Source: Treponema sp. | Lineage (GTDB): Bacteria; Spirochaetota; Spirochaetia; Treponematales; Breznakiellaceae | DNA length: 13,546 bases | Direction of reading: 5' to 3' | NCBI GenBank assembly: GCA_031268245.1 | Contig: JAIRXN010000128.1 | Location: 1-13,546, forward strand | In this document: piece after piece, positions 1-6,415 of the stretch | Layout: every line of letters begins with the position of its first letter | How positions within the stretch are numbered: position 1 is the stretch's first letter | Made by a program: the position numbers and the translations under genes | The notes under the pieces: generated by a model | What the model saw: the letters and a program-made list of their open reading frames with translations, nothing else | Databases searched by the model: none | What the model was told of the DNA's origin: nothing

Positions 1-948
1 GCCGCCGTCTTTCATGATACGGCCGTATTCTTCGGCGGCAATTTTACAGAGAAGCCAGGCATAGGGTACACCTTCACCCGACCAGGGATTGGTAAGGCAG
101 GCCGCGTCCCCGAGGACGATAAATCCGTCGGCAACAAAACTGTAGGGCGGTCTGCGGTATGGCGTGCATCCTTTTTCAATATGATCCAATTCATATTCCG
201 GCAGGTATCCTTTTGCCTCAAAACGCCGGAAAACTTTTTCCGCATAATCATAGGAAAGATTCGCGCCCACACCTATAATCGCACCGTCCGTTTCATGCTG
301 GGGTGCGAGCCAAACCTTGTACTGGGTCCATGTTGTATTTGTCTCAACCTTGTCTGTTTCAGGATGTTTCAGATTCACGTAGTGCAGCGCCACATAAAAC
401 ATATCACGGGGGCCTGTAACAAAATTCTCCACCCCGTAGCCTGAGGGGAGGCTTGTGCGCAGTACCGCAGGAATTCCGGACGCATCCACCGAAAGCCGCG
501 CATGTACATGCAGTGCATTTCCCTTGCTTTGGAACACCGCTCCGGCGAGTATGCCTTTTTCATCGTAGAGAGCTTTCTCGAAAGAGGTTTCAAAGAGGAT
601 TTCGGCGCCTTGTTCCCGTGCCCAGTCTGCCAGACGCCGCATCAGGGGGCCCCGGCGCAGCACTTTAATCGTGGTGTAGGAATTTTTGGGCCATTTATTT
701 AACGCCGATTTTTGAATGCTGTGGCTGAATTCCGCCACATATTCAGGATCGCCCTTGCCCGGTTCATGCAGTCCAAAACGCCCGAACTGTTCCTTTGCAA
801 TATGAATGATGTTGTAACGGTCACCCAGTTTTTCTTCGCTTGATTTTTCGCATACAAGCACCTTGAAGCCCTGCCGTGCCATCAATCCCGCAAAATAGAG
901 TCCTGCGGAACAGCCGCCCGTTACAAGTATGTCTACAGTTTTTTCCAT
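1..948 (-). CDS. FAD-dependent oxidoreductase, geranylgeranyl reductase/FixC-like (C-terminus cut by window edge)
   Basis: The reading frame is open from an ATG at 948 (minus strand) to the left edge, giving 316 residues without a stop. The N-terminus reads MEKTVDILVTGGCSAGLYFA, a Rossmann FAD-binding start followed by an acidic strand end (VLVCEKS, about residues 30-36). The second FAD motif is clear at residues about 275-295: FIVLGDAACLTNPWSGEGVP, with Gly280-Asp281. It matches the GD motif of geranylgeranyl reductase/FixC and other group A flavoprotein families. These enzymes use FAD to oxidise or reduce lipid, quinone or aromatic substrates; the substrate cannot be told here. The middle position of the usual GxGxxG is Cys13 (GGCSAG), which is unusual. 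A GGGAG Shine-Dalgarno lies about 6-7 bases before the ATG, and a promoter at 968-996 faces this gene. Relatives are usually about 380-430 residues, so perhaps 70-110 residues lie outside the window. The family is fairly sure; the specific enzyme is unknown. Confidence 0.85.
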   Translation of the reverse strand, partial: MEKTVDILVTGGCSAGLYFAGLMARQGFKVLVCEKSSEEKLGDRYNIIHIAKEQFGRFGLHEPGKGDPEYVAEFSHSIQKSALNKWPKNSYTTIKVLRRGPLMRRLADWAREQGAEILFETSFEKALYDEKGILAGAVFQSKGNALHVHARLSVDASGIPAVLRTSLPSGYGVENFVTGPRDMFYVALHYVNLKHPETDKVETNTTWTQYKVWLAPQHETDGAIIGVGANLSYDYAEKVFRRFEAKGYLPEYELDHIEKGCTPYRRPPYSFVADGFIVLGDAACLTNPWSGEGVPYAWLLCKIAAEEYGRIMKDGG

Positions 949-967
949 ATAATTCTCCCAGAATATT

Positions 968-996
968 ATGATACTACATGTTTACCGAATTGACAA
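968..996 (-). promoter_or_regulatory. Sigma-70-like promoter for the FAD oxidoreductase gene
   Basis: On the minus strand there is TTGTCA (996-991), a 17-base spacer, then TATCAT (973-968). Each hexamer matches consensus at five of six positions. The -10 ends 20 bases before the ATG at 948, leaving room for the GGGAG ribosome binding site. No operator is recognised. Confidence 0.6.
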
Positions 997-1075
997 TTAA
1001 AATCGGGGCTGCCTGTGCTTTGTCTGTAGCAGCGTTATTATGAATGGATCGCTGGTTTCCTGTTTTATTCCATGG

Positions 1076-1081
1076 TATCAT
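1076..1081 (+). promoter_or_regulatory. Candidate -10 element for a leaderless PHP-UvrD transcript
   Basis: TATCAT at 1076-1081 sits five bases before the ATG at 1087, so transcription would begin at or next to that ATG. A weak TGGTTT lies 17 bases upstream (1053-1058). There is no Shine-Dalgarno before either the ATG at 1072 or the one at 1087. This rests on spacing and one hexamer, so it is a weak call. Confidence 0.25.
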
Positions 1082-1086
1082 TTTAC

Positions 1087-4000
1087 ATGCGTATTACGGC
1101 GGATTTGCACATTCATTCCCGTTTCTCCAGGGCTACCAGTTCCAGGCTGAACCCCGCCCGGCTTGACCGCTGGGCACGCATAAAAGGTCTTAACCTCATC
1201 GGTACGGGGGACTGTACCCACCCTCTCTGGCTGAAGGAATTGCGGGAACAGCTTAATAATGCGGAGCAGGGTTTCTATACCCTTAAGGATTCAGTACGCA
1301 AAAATTTTGACTCAGGCCCTGCCCTGGCCGAAGAGCTGCCCTCCCCGAAAACCGCCTCCACCGGCTTTGTCCTTACCGGAGAGATCAGCACCATCTATAA
1401 AAAGGACGGCAAGACTCGGAAGGTTCATCACCTCGTCATCCTGCCGGATTTTGATGCCGCCGCGGCATTCCAGCGCCGCCTCGAGCGCATAGGCAACATC
1501 ACGTCCGATGGCCGTCCGATCCTGGGTATCGACAGCCGCGATCTTCTTTCCATGCTTCTTGAAGCCGATGAACGTTCCGTTATGATTCCCGCCCACATCT
1601 GGACTCCCTGGTTCTCCGCTCTGGGAGCGAAATCCGGTTTCGACTCCATCGAAGAATGTTACGGTGATCTTACCAGTCATATTCCGGCCATTGAAACCGG
1701 CCTTTCTTCCAATCCGCCCATGAACTGGGCTCTTGAATCCCTGGATCGTTTTGCCGTTATTTCCAACTCCGATGCCCATTCGCCCGATAAGCTGGGCCGT
1801 GAGTGTACTGTTTTTGATATGGATATGTCTTTCTCCTCTCTTTCCGCGGCTCTCAAAGATTCGGCCGGCATTCTTGCTACCGTTGAATTTTTCCCGCAGG
1901 AGGGAAAGTACCACTATGACGGGCACCGGAACTGCGGTGTCTGCCTTGGGCCGGATGAGGCCCTTGCCGCCGGAGGCATCTGTCCGGTCTGCGGTAAGGC
2001 CCTGACCCGGGGCGTGATGGGCCGGGTACTGGAGCTGGCGGATCGCCCGGTGGATGAAAGAGCCGTTCCGGAACATTCCGCCGGGGCCCGAATGCCCTCC
2101 CGTGCGCGCGGGCTCCTTGCTTCCCCTCCGGATGAGGCTTGCGGGAACAGGCGGCCCTATTATTCCCTCATCCCTCTGCGGGAAATGTTGGGGGAACTCC
2201 TTGAAACAGGCCCCGCGTCAAAACGTGTGAATGCGGCCTACAGTTATTTTATTGAAAAGGCGGGCAGCGAGTTTGCCATTCTTATGGATATGTCTCCTGA
2301 GGAAATTGAAGCCTTCCGCTGTCCTGAGCTTTCCGGGGAACTGCTTGCTCACGCGGTACAGCGGATGCGTTCCGGTGAAGTTTTCATCAGTCCCGGCTAT
2401 GACGGTGAATACGGAACTGTCCGGGCGTTTCCCCCGAAGGCAGGCGGGAAAAAGAGCAGTAACACTGCGGGAGAACTGTTTCCGTCCGGAGATGGGCCAT
2501 GCAGCGATACCGCAGATAAATTTTTATCCAAAGATAAATTTCCGAAAAGGAAAAAGACAGGGACTGTACGGCAGGCGGAGGCCGCCGCAATGCCCTTTAC
2601 GCTGGAAGAGGAACAGGAAAAAGCCGTGTCCTGGGACGGGCCCGAAGGGCTTATAATCGCCGGGCCGGGAACCGGAAAAACAGCGGTGGCGGCCGCCCGG
2701 ATCGCAGGGCTTCTGGAAAAGGGCGCCGATCCCGGTTCCGTTCTGGCCCTCAGTTTTTCTGTCAAAGCCGCAGCGGAACTGCGGGAACGCAGCGGCAGAA
2801 TTTCAAAACGCGGGGCGGAGGTTTTAGTCCGTACCTTTCATTCGTTTTGCGCCTCCATTCTTCGTGAACAAGAACCGGCCCATGGCATTCCCTCCGGCTT
2901 CCGTATTTTGAATGATGATGAACGGGATGCCATTTTACAGGACATCATTCAAAGAGAAGCGAAGAAGCGCCTGAGTTCCCGCCGTTTGGGAACGTATATT
3001 GAAACACGGAAACGCTTCCTCCTCTTGCCCGGTGAGGAGACTCCCTTCGGCGGCCTTGTTTTGCCCGGGCGGGCCGGAACCTTTATTACAGCCATTTCCG
3101 GTCTTGCCGGAGATTTCGGCCTTCCTCCGCCGGAAGCGGAACCGGAAGCGCTCTATCGCATTTACCGGGATCATCTCCGTGCGGCAGGCGGAGGATCTCT
3201 CCTTGATTATGACGATCTTGTCGCCGGTACGGTACGGCTTCTTGTGCTAAACCCCGCTTTGCTTGCCTCCTGCCGCAGCCGGTTCCGCCATATCCTGATT
3301 GACGAGTATCAGGACATCAACTTTGCCCAGTATGCCCTGATCCGCCTCCTTGTTCCCGGCTGCAATTCTGCCGGAGTGCGGAAACAAATACAGCCTCAAT
3401 TGGAAGGTCAAAAACCGCCGGAATATGAAATGTACCCGCAGGAGCTTCGTGTAATCGGCGATCCGGATCAGTCGATTTATGCCTTCCGCGGTTCCGACAA
3501 ACGTTTTATTGACCGCTTCACTGTCGATTATCCCGGAGCGGCCCGCTTTGTATTAAGCCGGAGTTTCCGCTGTGCCGCCCCGATTCTGGAGGCTGCAGTC
3601 CGGTTGACCGGCGGACGGCTCCGGGGAACGGATGCAGAAACGGTACGGCTCTACCGCAGTTCCTATCCCAGCGCCGCCTCCGAGGCGGAAGGCATAGCCC
3701 GCCGTATCGCGGCTCTCTGCGGCGGAACGAGTTTTTTTGCCGTAGACAGTAACACCGCCGGTATGGACGGCTCAGAGCCGCTGAATCCGGGCGACTGCGC
3801 CATCCTGATCCGCAGCGCCGCCCTGGCCCGGCCGATTCTCAAGGCTCTTGCCGATCACGGTCTCCCGGCCGATTATGCCGGGGAGATTCCCTGGCAGGAG
3901 GAGGAACCGGTAAAGTCGATCCTTGAGATCCTCAGATCCGCTGTCTTTCATCAGGGAACAGAAGGGACGCATATACAAGCCGCTTTTCTGCGTTCGCAGT

Positions 4001-4527
4001 CTCCTGTGGAAGCTGTAGCGGCGGCTTACCGGCTTTTGCAAAGTCATAAAAAATCTTTCAATTTTGAAGAGGCTCTTGCCCATGTAAGCGCCGTTGCGGG
4101 ACTCTACAGGGATCTGCCTTCATTCCTTGACGCGCTTTCGGTAAGCGGCGCCGCAGAGGGCGGCGGCCTGGATATCCGGCGGGAGGGGGTACAAGTGATG
4201 ACAATTCATGCGGCAAAGGGCCTTGAGTTCGAGCAGGTGTTTGTTCCCGCCCTGGAAGAAGGTCTGCTGCCCTTTACCCTCTATGAAGATCCTCCGGTTC
4301 CCGAATCCCGTATCGAAGAGGAACGCCGTCTCCTCTATGTCGCCATGACCCGTGCCCGGAGCGGACTCTATCTCTCCTGGGCGAAGTCCCGTTCTTTTCG
4401 GAGCGGAAACGGTTCCAGAACCTTACGCAATGAGCCCAGCCGCTTCCTCAAAGACCTCGAAACGTCCATCCCCCTTGACGAATACGAAAACCGCCGGCCC
4501 GCCGATCCGCAATTGAAACTGTTTTAA
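1087..4527 (+). CDS. PHP-domain/zinc-ribbon protein fused to a UvrD/Rep-type SF1 DNA helicase
   Basis: An 1146-residue two-part protein. Residues 1 to about 430 are a PHP-type phosphoesterase module (COG1379-like). It starts MRITADLHIHSRFSRATS (metal-binding His8 and His10), then GTGDCTHP, NSDAHSPDK, and a zinc ribbon with Cys283, Cys286, Cys299 and Cys302. A low-complexity Lys/Ser-rich linker follows (about 435-495). Residues from about 500 form a full superfamily 1A helicase: Walker A GPGTGKT at 526-532, DEYQD (motif II) at 739-743, GDPDQSIYAFRG (motif III) at 791-802, SRSFRC (motif IV) at about 824-829, TIHAAKGLEFE (motif V) from 1039, and LLYVAMTRAR (motif VI) ending at 1091. All motifs are intact, so ATPase and 3'-5' translocation activity are expected, probably in DNA repair or replication-fork processing. 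What the PHP part hydrolyses is unknown. I chose the ATG at 1087 because the family starts directly before ADLHIHS; an in-frame ATG at 1072 would add five residues. Neither start has a ribosome binding site. The fusion is known in other bacteria. Confidence 0.94.
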   Translation: MRITADLHIHSRFSRATSSRLNPARLDRWARIKGLNLIGTGDCTHPLWLKELREQLNNAEQGFYTLKDSVRKNFDSGPALAEELPSPKTASTGFVLTGEISTIYKKDGKTRKVHHLVILPDFDAAAAFQRRLERIGNITSDGRPILGIDSRDLLSMLLEADERSVMIPAHIWTPWFSALGAKSGFDSIEECYGDLTSHIPAIETGLSSNPPMNWALESLDRFAVISNSDAHSPDKLGRECTVFDMDMSFSSLSAALKDSAGILATVEFFPQEGKYHYDGHRNCGVCLGPDEALAAGGICPVCGKALTRGVMGRVLELADRPVDERAVPEHSAGARMPSRARGLLASPPDEACGNRRPYYSLIPLREMLGELLETGPASKRVNAAYSYFIEKAGSEFAILMDMSPEEIEAFRCPELSGELLAHAVQRMRSGEVFISPGYDGEYGTVRAFPPKAGGKKSSNTAGELFPSGDGPCSDTADKFLSKDKFPKRKKTGTVRQAEAAAMPFTLEEEQEKAVSWDGPEGLIIAGPGTGKTAVAAARIAGLLEKGADPGSVLALSFSVKAAAELRERSGRISKRGAEVLVRTFHSFCASILREQEPAHGIPSGFRILNDDERDAILQDIIQREAKKRLSSRRLGTYIETRKRFLLLPGEETPFGGLVLPGRAGTFITAISGLAGDFGLPPPEAEPEALYRIYRDHLRAAGGGSLLDYDDLVAGTVRLLVLNPALLASCRSRFRHILIDEYQDINFAQYALIRLLVPGCNSAGVRKQIQPQLEGQKPPEYEMYPQELRVIGDPDQSIYAFRGSDKRFIDRFTVDYPGAARFVLSRSFRCAAPILEAAVRLTGGRLRGTDAETVRLYRSSYPSAASEAEGIARRIAALCGGTSFFAVDSNTAGMDGSEPLNPGDCAILIRSAALARPILKALADHGLPADYAGEIPWQEEEPVKSILEILRSAVFHQGTEGTHIQAAFLRSQSPVEAVAAAYRLLQSHKKSFNFEEALAHVSAVAGLYRDLPSFLDALSVSGAAEGGGLDIRREGVQVMTIHAAKGLEFEQVFVPALEEGLLPFTLYEDPPVPESRIEEERRLLYVAMTRARSGLYLSWAKSRSFRSGNGSRTLRNEPSRFLKDLETSIPLDEYENRRPADPQLKLF

Positions 4528-4616
4528 GGTGAATCGGCCAGGGCCGTATATAAATTCCCGTGTTGCGTCACGTAAAAACGAACCCTCAGCAATTTTACTT
4601 TTACTGAAGAAATTTG

Positions 4617-4650
4617 CCACGAACGACACGAACAAACACGAACGGAACAG
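4617..4650 (+). repeat. CACGAAC tandem tract, left arm of a decayed intergenic element
   Basis: Three exact CACGAAC units start at 4618, 4627 and 4637, at 9-10 base spacing, ending in CGGAACAG. A reversed degenerate version lies at 4819-4848, and a partial direct copy at 4948-4964. A related tract, CACGGAC-type, lies at 13464-13490. Such CACGAA-rich tracts recur between genes in many bacterial genomes (from memory, not checked). The count of copies in this genome cannot be seen here. Confidence 0.6.
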
Positions 4651-4714
4651 AGCGACCTTCATTTTTCCGTCTGTTTTCATAAAGGAGCCTCTTATTTCAT
4701 TCAAACTATGCTGA

Positions 4715-4855
4715 AAGAGAGGTAAAATCGATGCTATCAAAGTAAAAGTTCGTGAGGTACGTGCGAAGCACGCTCAACTTCCGGATATAATCAACGCCAT
4801 CAAGCTGGAATACGTCTTGTTCGGGTGGTTCGTGATTATCCGTGGCTTAAAGTAA
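4715..4855 (+). pseudogene. Decayed ORF resembling the C-terminal part of a GxxExxY-family protein
   Basis: Between stops at 4712 and 4853 the frame reads 46 residues with no usable start: KVKVREVRAKHAQL, then KLEYVLF, then WFVIIRG. The order KxVREVxxxHxAQL followed by KLEY resembles, from memory, the end of GxxExxY proteins (PDDEXK-like fold, about 120-130 residues), in which the middle and tail contain similar words. If so, about ten residues between HAQL and the KLEY segment are lost, along with the whole N-terminal half including the GxxExxY motif. The last residues are translated from the inverted CACGAA tract at 4819-4848. A short hairpin, CGTGC-GAA-GCACG, sits at 4760-4772 inside it. 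The assignment is tentative: similarity is judged by eye over about 30 residues, and the segment could instead be non-coding. Confidence 0.35.
4819..4848 (-). repeat. Inverted CACGAAC-type tract, right arm of the element
   Basis: Read on the minus strand, this stretch begins AGCCACGGATAATCACGAAC and continues CACCCGAACA: a degenerate version of the CCACGAACGACACGAACA tract at 4617-4650, in opposite orientation. The two arms enclose about 170 bases that include the decayed ORF. Confidence 0.5.
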
Positions 4856-4881
4856 AATTGCTGACAAACCATAGCCTGCCC

Positions 4882-4910
4882 TTGTTTCTAAGGGTTTCCG
4901 GGATTACAAT
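4882..4910 (+). promoter_or_regulatory. Candidate sigma-70-like promoter for thrC
   Basis: TTGTTT (4882-4887), a 17-base spacer, then TACAAT (4905-4910, five of six consensus bases). The start of transcription would be near 4917, giving a leader of about 80 bases before the thrC ATG. The -35 lies in the loop of a small perfect inverted repeat (CCCTT 4879-4883, AAGGG 4890-4894). The leader also has a bulged hairpin pairing GCTTGTTC (4938-4945) with GAACAGC (4959-4965). I see no threonine-rich leader peptide. Confidence 0.45.
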
Positions 4911-4947
4911 AAAAGCACGAAACTTTGTTTTATGTGAGCTTGTTCTA

Positions 4948-4964
4948 AAACACGGGCGGAACAG
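4948..4964 (+). repeat. Partial direct copy of the CACGAAC tract end
   Basis: AAACACGGGCGGAACAG here matches AAACACGAACGGAACAG at 4634-4650 at 15 of 17 positions, in the same orientation. The two copies lie 314 bases apart and frame the decayed ORF and the inverted arm. Confidence 0.5.
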
Positions 4965-4986
4965 CCTCATGTTAGATTCAATTTTT

Positions 4987-4990
4987 AGGG
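4987..4990 (+). promoter_or_regulatory. Ribosome binding site that sets the thrC start
   Basis: AGGG lies six bases before the ATG at 4997. The in-frame TTG at 4991 directly abuts this AGGG and so cannot be the start served by it. Confidence 0.6.
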
Positions 4991-4996
4991 TTGGCA

Positions 4997-6310
4997 ATGC
5001 AGTTCAGATCTACCATTTCAAGCGCCTCTCCGGTCTCATTTAAGGATGCGATTCTGCATACCCTGCCGCGGGAGGGGGGGCTCTATGTGCCCGCTTCGGT
5101 GATGGACATGCGGCAGTTTTTTCTTTACATGGATGCGGATACCAGTTTTCCGGAGTTGGTAACCACGGTGGCGCCGGTACTGCTCCAGGGGGAGTTGAAT
5201 CCTTTCTCCGCATCCAGGGTTGCGGAAAGCGCCTACGATTTTGAGCCTGAGCTCCAGATTCTGGACGAAGGACTCTCTCTGCTCAATCTTTTTAATGGCC
5301 CTACCGGGATATTCAAGGACTTTGGCATCGCATTTCTGGCGGCGGTGATGGAGGAGCTTCTTAAAAATTCCGGGAAAGCCATGGTTATTTCTGCTACCCG
5401 GGGGGACACGGGGGTGAGCACGTCTCACGCCTTCAGGGGCCGGAAGGGGATTACCTCGGTTATGCTGTACCCTTCGGGCCCTATCCGCGGTCTTGATCCG
5501 GAAAGTTTTGTGCCGAACGGGGGGAATATCATCCCCATCCAGGTGAAGGGTACCTTTGACGACTGCCAGAGTCTTGTCAAGGCAGTGATCAATGACCGGC
5601 CTTTTGCGGAACGTTACTGCATAACCAGTTCCAATGCCATCAATCCGGGCCGGCTGTTGCCCCAGACTTTCTACTATCTCTATGCCTTTATCAAGATAAA
5701 GAAGCTTCTCAAGGGAGATCTGGTTTTCAGTGTGCCTTCGGGGAATTTCGGGAACCTTATCGCCGGACTTTACGCCTGGAAATTTGGTATGCCGGTCTCC
5801 GGTTTTATTGCCGCAATGAATGCCAATAACGCCTTCGGCGACTTTATCCAAGGGAAGCCCTTTCAGCCCAAGCCGCTTATCATTACCAATTCCCCTGCCC
5901 TGGATGTGAGCATGCCGGAAAACTATGAACGGTTCCAGTCTTTCTATGAAGAAGCTCCGGCGGTCATGCGGAACATGGTTTTCCCCGCTACGGCAAGCAA
6001 TGCCTCAACCCTTATCGCCATGGAGAAGATGTGGAAAAAGTATGGTGTTTTTGTGGATCCCCATACTGCAGTCGGCCTTGCCGCGGCGGAACAGATAGGG
6101 GCAACCATGGGGTATAGTGATCAGAAGATCCATACCGTGGTACTTGCCACAGGGCATCCGGCAAAGGAGGCCCTTGCCGTAGCCAAGGCTACAGGGCAGG
6201 ATATCCATATACCGGAAAAACTTCAGAGTCTGCAGAAACCGGCTGATCCTATTGCGCTGATAGAGCCGGAACTTGATGCTGTCGAAGGGGCGATTGCAAG
6301 TTGTTTCTGA
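4997..6310 (+). CDS. thrC: Threonine synthase (PLP-dependent, class II/ThrC type)
   Basis: A 437-residue cytoplasmic enzyme that converts O-phospho-L-homoserine to L-threonine and phosphate, the last step of threonine synthesis. The protein starts MQFRSTISSASPVSFKDAIL, matching the usual ThrC N-terminus, and continues LPREGGLYVP. The PLP lysine is Lys107 in NGPTGIFKDFG, the same number as in E. coli ThrC. SATRGDTG (132-139), where E. coli-type enzymes have ATSGDTG, and VPSGNFGNL (from 246) are PLP phosphate and substrate loops; GGNIIPIQVKGTFDDCQ and NAINPGRLLPQ are also family hallmarks. The length is normal for the bacterial class II enzyme. The start is set by AGGG six bases before the ATG. 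No other threonine gene (hom, thrB) is adjacent. The following channel gene starts 105 bases downstream and has its own candidate promoter, so thrC looks like a single-gene unit with a promoter at 4882-4910. The assignment is confident. Confidence 0.95.
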   Translation: MQFRSTISSASPVSFKDAILHTLPREGGLYVPASVMDMRQFFLYMDADTSFPELVTTVAPVLLQGELNPFSASRVAESAYDFEPELQILDEGLSLLNLFNGPTGIFKDFGIAFLAAVMEELLKNSGKAMVISATRGDTGVSTSHAFRGRKGITSVMLYPSGPIRGLDPESFVPNGGNIIPIQVKGTFDDCQSLVKAVINDRPFAERYCITSSNAINPGRLLPQTFYYLYAFIKIKKLLKGDLVFSVPSGNFGNLIAGLYAWKFGMPVSGFIAAMNANNAFGDFIQGKPFQPKPLIITNSPALDVSMPENYERFQSFYEEAPAVMRNMVFPATASNASTLIAMEKMWKKYGVFVDPHTAVGLAAAEQIGATMGYSDQKIHTVVLATGHPAKEALAVAKATGQDIHIPEKLQSLQKPADPIALIEPELDAVEGAIASCF

Positions 6311-6358
6311 TCGGCGTGAAATCCATACCTTATAGAGCGAAGATATCTGCAGGCAGGC

Positions 6359-6387
6359 TTGCTCCCGGGTATCATTACGGGTATCAT
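6359..6387 (+). promoter_or_regulatory. Candidate promoter for the MscS-family gene
   Basis: TTGCTC (6359-6364), a 17-base spacer, then TATCAT (6382-6387, five of six). It overlaps the 12-bp tandem repeat, so the -10 falls in the second repeat copy. An AT-rich TATATAAAA follows at once (6388-6396) and could be an alternative -10. The -35 is poor. Confidence 0.35.
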
Positions 6388-6389
6388 TA
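6366..6389 (+). repeat. Perfect 12-bp tandem direct repeat upstream of the channel gene
   Basis: CGGGTATCATTA occurs twice head to tail (6366-6377 and 6378-6389), ending 26 bases before the ATG at 6416. Each copy contains a TATCAT hexamer. It may be an operator pair, a doubled promoter element or simple replication slippage. Confidence 0.7.
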
Positions 6390-6415
6390 TATAAAAAGTT
6401 TTTTGGCGGAAAAAA

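Noticed and set aside
375..593. Minus-strand ORF in the first 1 kb
   Set aside because: It is out of frame with the FAD oxidoreductase, which is open from 948 to the left edge and carries both FAD motifs.
1312..2076. 254-codon open frame on the minus strand
   Set aside because: It lies wholly opposite the PHP domain, whose motifs are intact, and its composition is that of an antisense shadow.
2514..2541. GATAAATTT repeated twice in the helicase linker
   Set aside because: It encodes the repeated Asp-Lys-Phe of a low-complexity linker; two short copies do not support an element.
4535..4546. CGGCC-AG-GGCCG inverted repeat after the helicase stop
   Set aside because: The loop is too short for a stable hairpin and no T-run follows, so I do not call a terminator.
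4529..4714. 61-codon plus-strand ORF after the helicase gene
   Set aside because: Its coding sequence runs straight through the CACGAAC tract (FATNDTNKHERN), it has no ribosome binding site, and its composition resembles translated repeat rather than a protein.
4760..4772. CGTGC-GAA-GCACG hairpin as a separate regulatory RNA or REP-like unit
   Set aside because: It is only five base pairs, sits inside the decayed ORF frame, and has no second copy in this window.
4825..5043. 72-codon plus-strand ORF overlapping the thrC start
   Set aside because: It starts inside the inverted tract, overlaps the probable thrC promoter and the thrC N-terminus in another frame, and resembles no family I know.
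5036..5851. 271-codon open frame on the minus strand
   Set aside because: It is opposite thrC, very rich in Arg, His and Lys, and has no recognisable motif; thrC is clearly the real gene.
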